A DNA stretch of 64,000 nt from NCBI RefSeq assembly GCF_048771995.1, contig NC_133032.1:22173501-22237500 (forward strand), given 5' to 3'. The notes beneath the pieces were generated by a model. The model was not told the DNA's origin. It searched no databases and was given only the letters and a program-made list of their open reading frames with translations. The DNA is from Taeniopygia guttata (lineage: Eukaryota > Chordata > Aves > Passeriformes > Estrildidae). A program made the position numbers and the translations under genes. Below, in pieces: positions 50,669-64,000 of the stretch (positions are counted from its first letter, which is position 1; every line of letters starts with the position of its first letter).

Positions 50669-53600
50669 TTTAGATACCAGGGACATAGGTCACATTATCA
50701 TATAATGAAAACAAGAGTCCCATCTACACCAATTTAATTAAAAGCATTTAAACCTATATTTTTAGTTGAGCTGGAGCTATAAGGTTGGAATACCTTTAAA
50801 TGATGGTCTACAGACATTTACAATAAACTCCAGCAGGAGGTATTCCACATTTTCTATTAAATCTATGTATAGGTGAGAATGACGAAAGGAAAAAATAGCA
50901 TTTCCTAACAACTTCTGCTGCTGACCTAAGCTTTTAGAGGTGCATGTTTTAAAACAACTATTACACTCATTCTGTTTTATGAACCCATGTATAAGAGATA
51001 AGGTTCTATCTTGCTGTAAGCATTTGACAAATTATTATTAAAATTAAGATCCATGTCCAAATTTTGTGCTTGGACTACAAAAGGTTATCAACACGACCAT
51101 CTTCAATACTTAAACCAAAGTTAAGGTAAGGAACGACTCTTTCACATAATATTTTTGGAGGCACTTGAAGGCACAATGAAGTTAGCAAGATAAATTCTAT
51201 GGAAGAGGACAGAGCACTGTGCACACACAGATGGAAAACACAATGGGAACTGCATTTTTTGTGGAAGATGGTGCAACATTCTTTACAGAATAATCCTGCC
51301 AATGCATAACCCTAAGGCAGTTTTCTTTCATAACTGAAAATGGATGTTTTCCCTGACTTAACAGTAAGTCTCTGGTTTCTAGTCTATTGGCTTAGATGAA
51401 ACAGATAATTTGCACTTGCTTCCAATCATTAGTGTTTGAAGAAAAGATTTAAACAGCCACCAATATGTTTCCACTTTGCATGCAGCATCATCATATTTGA
51501 CTAATTTTAACTTTTTATATCAAATTTTATATACTTATTGTCATAAGGTGCCCTTTATGACACAACTTTTCATATTTTTCTCCACATGAGGAGAGCTAAA
51601 ATTTTAATGCACTTTTCACATAATCGCATCACTGTGTGGAACCTGGACTATCAGAAAGCACCAGTCTCTCATAAAGACTTGCAGTAACATCAAAACCTGG
51701 CACTCATGCATCACAGATCCCATCTGCCTCCTCAGTGAATGCCTGAAAACATCATACAGCTTGGACTGTAAAATTTATTTCCCATAATGTGCTCCAGAGG
51801 AATCCTGCTATAGCTAGAAGCCAGTCATCCGTGATGGCAGAGTTTCAGCGGGCAGATTTCTCTTCAAAAATCTGCTGCTGGAAAATGCAATTTGGATGTG
51901 AGCTTTGTCTCTGAAAGGAGAACCTCTCACGGTTCCTGAAGCCAGGCAGTCCCAGAGACAGAATCCCTGCAACAGAACTCCCCTCCTCTGTCCTTCTCTG
52001 GTGTACTGGCTGCCACCAAGCACCCAATCTGGAGCCAGGCTGGGGAGTTCACGTTGGTCTTTCTTGTTCATTTTGAATGCTAAAGGTTCCCGTGATACAC
52101 CAGACTCAAAAATGAAGCAAGAGTGGTAATGTCTTTGGCAGGAGAGTGGGTTATGAAATCCCTACGTGCTCTTTCTTTGATAACTTGATACAGAGAGGTG
52201 AATTAGCAGCTTGTCACCTGTGTGCGGAAGAAATTAATGAGTTCATAAAGACCCAACAAAACTTCTCTTTCTGCCTTTTCTTCTGGGAGTTCGGGCATCT
52301 TCAGTATAATTTCTAACACTACTGAATAGAACTTTATAATCATGATGTATGTAAAATAAAGAGCAATCCCAACACAAAACTAAATTTAGGTTATTCTTTC
52401 TGAAGTTCCCTATATACCAATAAATATTTGATTACTCAAGAGATAAAAGAAGTATCTTGCTTCTATAGTCAAACTGATTTTGAGTGTACCGCAACCTTAC
52501 CTTCAAGCTAAATGGAAAGCTAATTTGAACCCTTAACAACATACTGGGGACATCTTCCATATTGAAACAAAAGTCAGAAAAATGTTTTTTAATAAAAAAG
52601 CTGAAGACAGCATTTACATTATCCCCTTATATTCATCTTGGACTAATAAGACTTCCTGCTTATCAAACCAAATGGTAACACCAGCTTTAACATATGGCAC
52701 ACTTCCAGTCTCTGTAAGGCACTGGATCAAAAACTACATGTGCTGCAATGGCAAAAAAAATGAGTACTTCAGAAAGCCTCTTTAAAGATATTTGAAGTTA
52801 TTTTAATTCCAACAGGCTCAATAGCCACCATGTCTGTAATGTTCCCAGGCACTAAAAATAGAGCCCAAAAAATTACATCAAAACACTGAAACGCCTGTTT
52901 TTATATGGATGAGCTAACAAGCAACACCTCGGATCCTTCAGAAAAGGCAGCTCAGATCCCTTGTGCTGCATTTTTCATGTCTTCCAGAGTGCTGAAGCCC
53001 AGGAATGCTGTCTACCAGTCAGCCAGCTCCCCTCGCTCCTACAGAAAGCCAGCCCCCCTTGCCAGCCCTCTCCTCGGTGGGAAGGTGAGCCAAGCCCAAG
53101 CAGTGTGGGATGCTGGGGCTTGTCCCAGCAGGTTCCTGCTGGGCACACCTGAAGGAGTGGCAGTGCCTCTGCTCCCAGCCAGGGCACAGAGATGTGGTGC
53201 TGCTCCCGGGGGGGGCAGGAGCACAGAGTGCTCTGTCCTGTCAGGAGGGCTGCACACCTCTCACTGAATTGCAGCAATTGGGTTTTTTTCTTGTCAACCT
53301 TAGCAACAGACAATGATGAATGAACTGATTTAAAGGACATGATCATACAGGGTCTTTATTCCAAAGCCTTTGTCTAAGCATGTAATGAAATCTGAATTAT
53401 AGCACAATTTTAGGCAGACAATGTGTTTGAAGTAGAAGCTCAAGATCAATACAAACTGGTTAACAATGAGTTCTGACAAAATCTTTCCTTATATGTTTGG
53501 TTTATGTCCTAGTATTTCAAATCTAATACCTTAAATCAGCTTAATATTGTAATCCTCAAATGTAATCCTCAAGTGTAGCAAGTATTTTAGTACTAAAAAC

Positions 53601-54851
53601 TTAACTTCTACTCTTTTTAATTCAAGAACATATTTCTACACTTCCAGTACAACTCTGTAGAGCGTACATTCTTGTACATAACAGGTTTTGTGAATTTAAA
53701 TTTGAAATCCTACACCATAGAGTTGTGAGTTAAACCTGTCTGATATTTTAGAAACATTCACAGTTAGTAAATGATTGTGTTTGTCTGGCTAATACAAATT
53801 CAGACAATGCCTGTAGTATTCCAAAAGGTACATATCTGCTCTAGCTTTTGCTATCATGGTTTAGAAAGAGAATGTAACACGAATGTACACGTCCCGTTTT
53901 TCCATTAATCCTACCTACTTACTCTCTCATTTTCCCCAATCATCTTCTCTACACGGCCATATAATTTCTAATTTAGCAAATGCTTTTTATAGGACTTCAA
54001 AAATATTTTAGAAGTCTTCCATAATTTTAAGATGAAAACAATAACTACATTTCTCTATGCTCTAGCGTCGTACTGGTTGGTTTTACCAGGTATGTCCCAG
54101 ATGAAATGGTTATTAGGAGGAACTGAGTGATGAAACAGAAAGTTGGGATCGGACAGAATTGCCCCTCCTATCTCGCTCCAGGGCACCTGCAGAAGGCAGT
54201 GAACAGCATCTCCTCTTCCCTAGGACTGCTGCAGTCTCTCTCAGTCTGCATCAGTGTCTCAGTCATGTTCCACACCTGTCCCATCCAGCACAGGCCATCC
54301 CTGAGGACGCTGCTCGCCCCTGTGTCAGTGAGCAGAGAAGGGTGGCGGAGCAGCTGAACCTCTCCTGGCTCCTGCTGAAAGCCACCTCTCCTTCCCAGCT
54401 GAGAGGCCTTAGCAAGGGCTATTTCCCTCTACTGTCCTTGCTTAAATGGAGATTCAGATGGTTTCCAGGCAGGAAGAACCTCTCTCTCAAAGATACTTCA
54501 CAGATAGGAGATGCAGCTATTTGGGGACATCCGCAAGCAGAAGGAAATAAAGGACAGCAAAGGCTGTGAAAGCAGCCACAGGGCCAGCACTGGGCAGGGC
54601 AGGAGCTGACACAGTGAGAGGCCCAGAGAGGAGAAAGGCTTTAACCTCCTGAGGACCCCAGCAAAATCAATAGTCTCCTCTGCCACACAGCTTCTGTTTC
54701 CAGGGCACCAGCTGGAGTGACCTTCTTCAAACAGAAAACTGCATCTTGTATGAGGGCGCACAAGTGCATGTTAGATATGTGTAAATGCATTTTCTTTTCC
54801 TAAAGGAAAGAAAAATTTTCCAGAACCTGAACTATAAAACAAAGAGAACCT

Positions 54852-55010
54852 TAGATTGTGTTTCTGGCTCTGATACAGAACAGCCTGATCTTAGGTAGGT
54901 TACTTTGCCTCTTAGTGCTTTATGTTAGCCAGTTATATAATGGGAAAAACAGCACCTCCCCTAACTTCAAAGGTTATTTTGATTACTTTAAAATAGCATG
55001 AAGATGAAAA
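54852..55010 (+). mobile_element. Ancient MIR-like (CORE-SINE) fragment in BMPR2 intron 3
   Basis: In plus orientation the sequence follows the MIR consensus over about 150 bp. TTCTGGCTCTGAT corresponds to the CGGCTCTGCCAC region. GATCTTAGGTAGGTTACTTTGCCTC matches the characteristic GACCTTGGGCAAGTTACTTAACCTC. ATATAATGGGAAAAACAGCACCTCCC matches TAAAATGGGGATAATAATAGTACCTACC. The order and spacing agree, and divergence is considerable as expected for this age. The comparison is from memory. Confidence 0.75.
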
Positions 55011-57370
55011 AGGCAATAATGATAAATAGCAATCCTTAGTTTGCACTTATGCAAAATCCCTCTACAGATCTAAGTACTTGATTTCAGATGAAATACAGAC
55101 ATCGTTTGATGTTCAGCTCTTGCAGCACAAGTGCCAGCTCAGGCATCCCTTGCCTCCTACTCCCAGGTGCTGCTCCAGCCCAGCGGTGCCTGCCAGCTGT
55201 GCTGCACAACCACGGCTCTGCTGAGCTGCAGGAGCCAACGGGGAGACCATGGCAGGGGAGGAAGAACCATATCTAAGGCAACATCCCTGCCAAAATAAAT
55301 ATACATCAATCAAGTACAAAGGTTGGCATCAAAGCTATCAATTCGTGTTACAGCTGACTTCACTTGTATAACATGTTCTGTCTGCCCTACAGTAACAAAC
55401 TTGTTTCAGACCAGGAATAAATATTTCAACACAAATCTGAATAGGTCATGAGAAGACATTTCATAATCCTATGGAAATTACTTGCAAACGATGTTGGAAT
55501 CTGCATGACTGCTAATTGAATTTTACAGACTGAATAAAACTTACATATTGAATGTTATGGCTTCTGTAACTCTTCTACTTTAAATATATTTTCCATGTAA
55601 TAAAAACTTTCTTAAATCAATTCTTGAACTGGTCACAGCCCTGCGTATTGGTTTCAGCTGTTTTAATTATGCTGTACAATCAAACTGTAAGTCTTGGTAC
55701 CTTCACAAGACACTTATTTACACAGATACTGTAGAAATCAGAATGGAAAAAGAAGCCTTTTAAAACATGAATATAAATAAGTCCTCTGTCAATCTAATTT
55801 ACTCAAATCCTGACCATACCATGAAATCCTATTAAATGAAAAGCAAAAACCTCAAGTCCCATTAAGCAAGTAGAAATCTTTTTTTGGTAAACAAAAAACC
55901 CAAAATTAAACTTGAGACAGATTTCTTTCTGACAGGTGTTCCCGCTTTAACACATCACAAAATATATGCAGTCACAGGCAAGATTTTCAAATGGTTCTTC
56001 TGGTTTCCAACTGGTCACCATCAAAGCATTTCTACACCTAATTGAAGACACTTTTAACACATCCTTGTTTGGTCACTCAAAATTTTAGACACCCTCAATC
56101 CTCACCCTCAGTCTTTTCTAGATTTCAGAATAGGCAACTCTATAAGCTTCATCGAAGTGAAAATACATACCCAGGACAAAAGTGAGGATTTATGATTGCA
56201 AATCAACTTCATTATTTCAGCCTTAACTATGGTTTCATAGTTGGGGTTTTCTTTCCTTTTTTTTCCTTGCTTATTCCTTCTAATAACTCACAGGTAATCA
56301 CACCAGTCATGCCTCTGAGCAGATATTGTCCTATTGTTTTAGACAAGAGTTCTGATTCCCAATCTATCCTTTAAAAATGGAAATCCAAGTGTTCTGTGAT
56401 TCCATGATGCCTAAACAACGCATTTTCTATTTTTCTTTCTAAACTGCCATTTCCTGAAAGGTTTCAACACCTGGAAAGGTCTGTCAGGAGCCCAGTTCAC
56501 TGAAAAAATATATGAAGCTGTCAAGTACGTGACCACATTTCTACCAAACAATCAAAACATACCTCCATTACAGGTGGAAGCTGATGGCATTTGCAAGAAC
56601 ATATTCGCTTCTCAGAAAAACCTGCACCAATCTGGTAACTGTTTCATTCCATAACCATCTAGAAAGAATGGAAAAGCTTGCCTTCCAATCTCATTTCAAG
56701 GGCTCTATTGTAACACAGACCGGCGTTGTGCCAATAGTACTTTTGGGAATAAGACAAAATCCATTACAATGATTACAAAGACAGTGCAAGAAATTCATGT
56801 TGTGCTTCTGGCATCAGATGTGCTAGGCTACTCATCAGGTTTGGCATATGCACTATAAATGCCTAAAAACTGGTAATTTCAATTCTTATACAGGTACTAA
56901 AAAAACTAGAAAAAGCTCTAAATTTACCTGCTTATATGCACCTACCAATTCAAATACTTAGTGCTGTGTGCCCTTATACAACAGGAAACCTCTGTTCCAC
57001 AGCAAACATGCCACAATGACCACACAGACAGAGTCTTCTTAAATGTAGGACTGTGCTCATCTTCACTCCCTGTTCTGAGTGTCTACTACAGATATTACAC
57101 ACCAGCTCAGTGTAGAACCAAGCTCAGCAGAGTTGGCAGAATCTGCTCAGACTGGTATCTTTCATACCTTATTTCACTTAGTCTATATTCTAATATCTAA
57201 TGAAATCAATATCTAATGAAATCAAGGATTCACAATTTATGAGTTTCCCCTCCATTAGCAATATTTAATTATTATTGTCTACATCACAGGGCTCTAACAT
57301 TTCAAGACTATTATTAATATTTTCCCCCCATAAAAGAACTTGCTGTTTTCAGTTTTAACTGAAATAATAA

Positions 57371-57431
57371 AAACAAAACCACACCTAAACAAAACAAAAC
57401 AAAACAAAAAAACACCCCCAAAAAAAAAAAT
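57371..57431. repeat. (CAAAA)n and A-rich simple repeat
   Basis: Four to five CAAAA units (about 57390-57409) sit within an A/C-rich low-complexity stretch that ends in a run of more than ten adenines. No source element was recognised. Confidence 0.8.
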
Positions 57432-59760
57432 CCTCGTCAAAAACCCCAAACCAACTAACCTTCCTGAAAACAACATTTAAGTGTAGGGGAAAAAAAAAGA
57501 AAAGTAATGTTAGCACACCTGAGCTATATACTGGAAGCTCGAATTAGTTTCAAACCTTTTTCTTGTTGTACTCCCTCCCACTGCTCTTACTCACTAACCA
57601 TTCTCTTTGTGCTAGAAGTCTCCCATTTAACCTCCAAAGCTGAGCAGGGACAGCCCAGCCTCATCCGTGGGTAACAAGGGCAGGATGGGGCTGCTGACCC
57701 TGCTGATAAAGGCAGAGAAATTCAAGTGACCCTTCAGACTCATTAAAAAAACTTCTCAAAAAAAACCAGTTGAAATATTTTCTAAATGTTCATCTGTCAC
57801 TAATTTCTGTGGCTTTCCATGCCTTAATCTGCAGTAAGTTTTTACCAAGTTCTCTCTGCTTTCCCACAGCATTGCAAAACAGCAGTGTCTGGAGCTGCAT
57901 CCAAAGGAAGAACACTGCTCAGTGCAGTTCACTGTGGCTCAGCATCATCCATTTTACCTTAGTCACTGCAATTATCCTCAGAGAACAGAAATGGAGAAAA
58001 ACAGAACCACAGCTTGAATATAACCAATTTGTATTTGCTGCAGTCTGAATGTCTACCCTGTCAGGAGTTCATGTTGGTGTGAATGTGGGTATTTTCTCCA
58101 TGCTTGGGGGTTATTTTGTCTGGTTTTTCTATTGGGGAGCAGGGGGTGGATTTGGGTTTTGCTTCTTTTTGAAGTTTTTATGTGTGTATTATATTGGTTT
58201 TAGTGTTCTTAAAGAGAAAAACCCCACAGGTCAAAGGAATACATACATGAGAACTGTGCCTCTGTTTTATTACACTAGTGCTAATTTATTGGGGTTTAAA
58301 GCTCTATTTCTACATGCATCACTACTTTTAGAGCAGGTTAATGCTTTAATAGGAGAAGCAGAGCTACTACCAAGCAAAAATTAATGCAGTGGCTCCATAT
58401 TGTTGATTCAGCTGTTTAGAGCATATATCAGCAGTGTATTCCTTCAGAGAGACACATCCAGTTTGTGAGCAAATCGATAGACAGGGCACTGAACCACAAC
58501 TCAAAGAGAAAAAGAAATAAGAGAAAAAGAAATATTTTTATTTGGCATAGGGGGAAAAGAAATCACTTTCACTGCTACAGCTCTAACACTTTTATTTCCG
58601 GTTCTAGCATTATGAAAGTGAGAAGTGTTTTCACACAGGCTGCAAGGATACCTTACAACCTTGCTCAAACTATATATAGTTTTAAGTCAATATGAATGTC
58701 TGAAACAAGTCTCAGAGAATACTTACAGGCTTGCAAGCAGATTCTAAATGAGCCTCATGCCACAAGGCCGAGGGAAGGCAAAAATCCAGGCCAAAGGCAA
58801 AAGCTGTATAATATCATTCACAGGTACTCCAGAAACTTTTAGAAAATAGTAATCCCAAGAAACATATATGCAGTGTTTTGTATGTTCAACCTTTCAAATA
58901 AATGCATAAAACTGTAGTGATTAAACATTTAAGTCCACCTCGCTGGAATCTCAAAGGAATTTAAAAGAACTGGATCACAAACTCCTATCTCACTGCAACT
59001 TGATATTAATATCTTAGAAAAAGAAATCCTTCCTCACATCTCTCAGAAAACTACAACTCTTTCTACTTCAAAATAAGAGAAAAAAGCTAAAGCACAATTT
59101 TAAAAAATCACAAAGGTAATGGGAAATCTTCACACTTCCCTCTTTCAGTACATTCCTTGCCCTTAAAGATTGAATTCCTTACTCCCCCCTCAGACATATC
59201 AGACATACAGCAAATGTTTTTCCATTAATTGATTCTGCATGGAAGTACACTACACAAACTGAAACAGGGTGAAACTCAGTAAGTTATATTTTAGGGCTAA
59301 TTAATATATTGATTTCTTTCAAATTAAGAAATGTGTTACAGAACAAAACATCTTAGTATCCCAAAAATAAAACACTGATAAACAAACCAGGACTTCTGAG
59401 AAAGAAATGTATGGACTGTCTAAATAAATCTGATGTTTGGTTTTTTGAAAGATCAATACCCATTCTGCTATTGAAAACATGGAAGCTAAAGCTAAAATAG
59501 AACAAAAAAAAAAATCTGCAGACCTCTAACAGCTGACATGAAATATCTGATCTCCTACCACAAAATTCAGCCCTAATGAGAATTGCAACAAGGGAAAAAA
59601 GGTCTCTGTCACACACAAAAATAGACACAACACTTGGTGTCCCAATGCTTATGTATTAGTGTCCATAGCAACATCTCACCATTCATTTTATTTAATAAAT
59701 ACAAACCAGCAAAAATAATAGTGAATGGTATACATCAACAACAGTTAATTCAATATATAA

Positions 59761-59776
59761 GGAAGGAAGGAAGGAA
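59761..59776. repeat. (GGAA)4 short tandem repeat
   Basis: Four perfect GGAA units in BMPR2 intron 3. Such arrays can be ETS-factor binding sites when longer, but four units is short. Confidence 0.8.
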
Positions 59777-62700
59777 CATTCCCAAACCTATCACCGAAAG
59801 AAAACAAAACTGCAGCATGACTAAGAAAAGTAACACCACAAAATACCAAGATAAAATAAAAAGACACAAAAAAATACTGAGTATGGGCATACGCAAGTAG
59901 TTATGGATTGAGGAACTCTATTCTTTATAACTTCATTTAGGTCTCCTTGTAACTTTTTCAGGAACTTACCACACCCTAGTCTGACCTATTAGCCACAGTA
60001 AGCTTTCTTCATTATACAACCAACACAAATGTAAACACACTTTGGTATCAACTTGAATCCCTGTTTAAGTGCAATTACATCCACAGGACTCTTCACCAAG
60101 ATCTTAGTGAATATACTGCCATCATCTTCCATTGGACAGCAACAATAGGAGTTATTCCATGTTGGAAATCACAGCTTTAAAAAACCTGCAATTGGTGCAT
60201 GATCAGGGGTAACGTGACCAGCAGCACACTGACGTGCTGCTTCCTGGGCTGTACTGGCTCACCTGGATGCTCTGTGCAGTCTGTTTTTCAAGCATGTGTG
60301 TTCTGTCAGCCAGAAAGCCAACAGATCACCTCAGCCAGCTTCAAAACAACCCTGACATTTCAGTTCTTCAGAAACAGTGGAGATATCTATAGCCAGGATG
60401 ACACATGTCAGGAGCTAGATGCCCACTTACAAAACTTCACATTCAGAATTCCAGAGTTAGTCACACGTTCACAGTCCAAACACTTGAGGCATTTAGCAGA
60501 TTTGCCATTCACTCTTAATAAGAAGGACAAGAGCCTTTCCTTACAAGGAAAACTAATTTAAAACACTGATCCCCAATATCCATCCACATGCAAAGATTTT
60601 GTCTGATGTGTTGAAAGGATGAAGGGAAAGAGACAATCCACAGCTTCCAACAAGTATAGCTCCTAACCCTTTTTATGCTCCCAACAGAACATGGTCCACC
60701 AGCACAGTTGTGAAAGAAATCAAATCACACAAAGGAGAGTCACTCAGTGCATATATACAAAGATAAGCACAGTGTCAAGCTCAGGCTCTGGCTGCAGCAC
60801 CTGCAAGCCAGATCCAAGCCAGCACAGTGCTGCCCGCAGCCTCTGCTCCCTGGCTTGGGGGCAATGCTGCCATCTCCACCCACAGCCTGCTCTGCACCAG
60901 CCCCTGCTCCACTGGAGCCACCTGGCAGCTAACCTACATAACCCCAGCTCTTTTGTCTAAGAGTAATTCAAGTGTACTTAGAAATAACATCAATTGTTAA
61001 AAACCAAATGTTTTATTTACCTAGAGCTCCTAGGCTTGTGGCAGATTGAAAGGTCATTAGCATTTTACCTCCAGATAGCACTCTCTCTGAAGATATACTG
61101 AATGCTGTATCATAAGGAAAGGAGCCAGAAATCAATGTTAAGTAATGTACTGGATTTTCTGGACCACATTATTTTTCAGATAAAGAAAAAAAATTTTTAA
61201 AACGGCTCAAAAAAGATATGTGATTAATGACCAACTTTGAATGGCCAGCATATTTTAAGTGTCTGTCTGGACTTTCAGTCTCCTCTGAGGCATTGTGCTG
61301 AGCTACAGCTGCAACTCAGGTAAGACTGAAAACAGCTAGACTAACAGGTTATTCTAAAAGTCAAATGCCAGGAACCTGAAGCTTTCTTTATAAATTGTAT
61401 CCATTTCAAAACCATGACAGAAAATCAGATTTTTGTCAGCAAACTAACACATAAGACAGAAACAAGTGAGGCTTACTGAAAATGTTTAATTAAGGAGCAA
61501 GAAGAAGACATTAAAGGCTTTCCATGATCTAAACACTGTTCTGTACAGATGAGCCTAATAGTACTAAACAGCAAATAACCCAATATTTATAAGTGATCTT
61601 CTGTTTTGCACTTAACAGCTCCAGTCCCAAGTCTGCCTCTTACTATGCCAGGAGTCTGAGGACAAAGCCTATTACTGTGCTGGGCATAGGGTAGGAATTT
61701 ATTAGTAGTAGCTGGCAACACCTAGCAGTGCTTTATAACCAAACTTCACAGAGCTCTTGTGCCTTTTAATTTTAATTCCATTCATTGCAAAATTGTTCAA
61801 GGAAACCAGAGCAGAGCCTTGCTAAAAATCCTGAGGAATGCTCTGTGGGTAACATGGCAGGACAAAGGGGGTTGTGAGAAACAGTTTTCACAGCGAGCCC
61901 AGCAGCTGCAGGCTGCCCAGGGAGATCCAACTGCAGTATTTTGAAGCTAATACCCTCTGTCAGGAGCTGGAGCCGCTGAGCAGCCTGTGCACAGCCATTT
62001 CTGCCATTCTGGCTCAGTGCAAGGAGCCTTTAGCATGACAAGACAGGGAAAGCAGGAGATCAACACAGCCAACGTGAAAATAAACATTAGAAAAAGCACA
62101 GGGACACAGACAAGCAGAACATCCACAAAACATAAACAGTGTTTCCATTTTGTTTGGCAATGACTTCAATGTACGCTATCTTGGCTAATTCAGTGAGTAT
62201 GCTTTGTTGAGCAGAGTTACCTAAATAAAATTCACAAATCTTTAAAGGAGAAATGATTCCACAGAGATGTAGTCTTAACTTCCACTGAAATATTAAAATT
62301 TACAGCACCCAGACTTAAAATACTTGAGGAATAGTTACTGAAGCCTATCACCATGAGAAAGCCTGTCAATCTATGTCACCCAAAAGTGCACTGATACGTC
62401 AATCTACCTTCCAGAGAGCTCCTATTTCTCAAATGATTTATATTAAGTAGCAGTGTATGGTTTCTTTGGAATAATGATGATATTGCATACATGTATTACA
62501 CTGCATATTGCAGCATGTGAATAAAGACATAAAAGAACCCTTGCCTATTCTCCACTTTGCCTTGAGATGAGGCAAAACAACTCCTTATCTGCTACTTTTA
62601 TTATTCACAGTCCAGATTTCTACAAATGCATTCTGAAAGAGTATCATTCTTAGGAGCCTTATCTGCTTTTACCTTGTGTCTGTAACACATTCACAACACA

Positions 62701-64000
62701 GCCCCAGCGCACACTGTCACAAAAGGTATCAGCTAATGATGACATTGAATCTATCATAGAAGAATGTAAAAGTCTGACAGCACACAGCATTCCCAGTAAA
62801 TGGAAACAGTATCTTTACTATATTTGTATTACCCAAAGATATTTGCAGATCTTTAAACTCTTAGAAGTGCATAAAACATAAGCAAGTAACTTCCAGCTGA
62901 GATGCAAATTAGTGCCTCAGGAACTGCACATGATACAAGACTGTGAATCACTTATTTACAGATATTGGTTAACTTAAAATGCACGTTTTCACAATTACTG
63001 AAGATGGCAAAAACAGTGATTACATTACAAAAAATCTGTGATTATTTTCTAAATTTTACATCTTAAATGTGAAGAAAATATTCGCTGTGGAGTACTAGAA
63101 ACAAGCAGGCTACTTCAAGGATGACAAAGATGCAGATCAGAAAATTGTATCAAACGAATAAGCTAAAAGTTATGCTTACACGTACTTGAGGAATTGAAAT
63201 CTCTAAGGACTCAAAAATATGTTTAGCCCTCTGAAACAAAGCACAGATACAGCTCTAGCACTTCACAAACACACTAAATTGCAGTGTCAAGATACAGAAA
63301 AAATCCCACCTTGCATCCAAAAAAAAGCCCTTTTTAGATTCCAGCATATTTTTAAGAGAACTCTGCTGAAGATCCTTGCTCTTGGCCCTCCAGGTCACAA
63401 TGCACTCCTAATTCCTGCAGTTACCTTTCCCATCAATTGTGCTCCAACAGGAGTCTGACAAAGCAGTAAGGAACATACTCGTAAAAGGGGGAAAAAAAAG
63501 AAAGAAAAAAACATTAAAAAAAATTTAAGTGTTTGGTTTTGGGTTATTGGTGTTTTTGTAAAAATAATATTTGAAATGTTTCTGCTTTTTCAAACAAACA
63601 TGTTTGCTCTTTTAACATGGTTTTCAGCATTTTGTAGGTTTGGTGCATAGCAGAAATTTAAAAACATTTCCAAAACATTTTAGTGTCAGTGCAAGTAAAA
63701 CACTTCAATTTCATTTTCCTGATTAAATGTTTCTGTAAGAGAAAAATTTTATGCATACAGTTTTCTGCCTAAGTATGTTTTGCTTTCATGGCCAACATTT
63801 CATATGCAAGACTTCAATTTCACATCAAAGCTTTACTTTTAAATTCAGTAAAGATTCAAATTTTATCTCAGGAGACTATGATGTCTTAGAAGTTAGAACA
63901 GCTAAGTGCTGCTACCAACAATCTTTAAGAGATTCTGCTTTTGATAGATTCAGTTTTAATGGGAAACTGAGTTACTCAACAAGCATTACCAGTTATCTTG

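Larger units (their letters stand above)
43680..64000 (-). other. BMPR2: BMPR2 intron 3 (3' portion, over 20.3 kb)
   Basis: No BMPR2 exon follows exon 4 upstream. I looked on the minus strand for the Cys-rich ectodomain of exon 3 (a CCCSTDLCN-like motif) and found none. Human intron 3 is also tens of kilobases long. The interval is AT-rich with a MIR-like SINE at about 54852-55010, A-rich tracts near 50601-50668 and 57371-57431, and GC-richer patches at about 53000-53260, 54180-54640 and 60780-60950 that I cannot name. The open frames here look like chance. Confidence 0.8.

Noticed and set aside
56389..56408. TTCTGTGATTCCATGATG resembling the 3' tail of a CR1 LINE
   Set aside because: Only one terminal unit is seen and the upstream sequence matches CR1 poorly, so chance cannot be excluded.
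61835..61945. GCTGCCCAGGGAGAT, similar to a common CR1 segment
   Set aside because: A single short match without the following CR1 sequence is not enough.

Overview
This is vertebrate nuclear DNA, almost certainly from a bird. The genes are split by canonical GT-AG introns and are recognisable as the vertebrate BMPR2 and FAM117B loci. The sequence is AT-rich with one sharp CpG island, and it carries an LTR fragment of a type that is very common in avian genomes. The species cannot be read from the sequence. There is no operon, CRISPR array, plasmid or phage structure.

Layout: both genes are on the minus strand, head to tail, in the order expected from the mammalian BMPR2-FAM117B neighbourhood. 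From the right, 64000 down to 43680 is intron 3 of BMPR2, with no exon found. Positions 43679 down to 24725 hold BMPR2 exons 4 to 13: the transmembrane segment, the whole kinase domain and the long type II tail, ending in the stop codon. A long 3' UTR is inferred down to about 17485, where a poly(A) signal and a U/GU-rich downstream element lie. About 10 kb of intergenic DNA follows (17460 to about 7620), containing one LTR fragment. At about 7560-6370 is a CpG island that holds the FAM117B promoter and coding exon 1 (7123-6589). Positions 6588-1 are the beginning of FAM117B intron 1.

All ten BMPR2 exons keep their reading frame and splice sites. All but exon 12 have the lengths I recall for the human gene; exon 12 is 18 nt shorter, in frame. 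The kinase signature residues are intact, so the gene looks functional. BMPR2 is the type II receptor serine/threonine kinase for bone morphogenetic proteins. FAM117B is a poorly characterised low-complexity protein. Their adjacency is conserved synteny, not evidence of joint function.

I found no undescribed system. The most useful extras are a conserved capacity for a short exon-12-skipped BMPR2 isoform, two ancient MIR-like SINE copies inside BMPR2 introns, a 14-bp G-run tandem repeat just upstream of the FAM117B promoter, an (AT)21 tract inside the LTR fragment, and candidate microRNA seed sites in the BMPR2 3' UTR.
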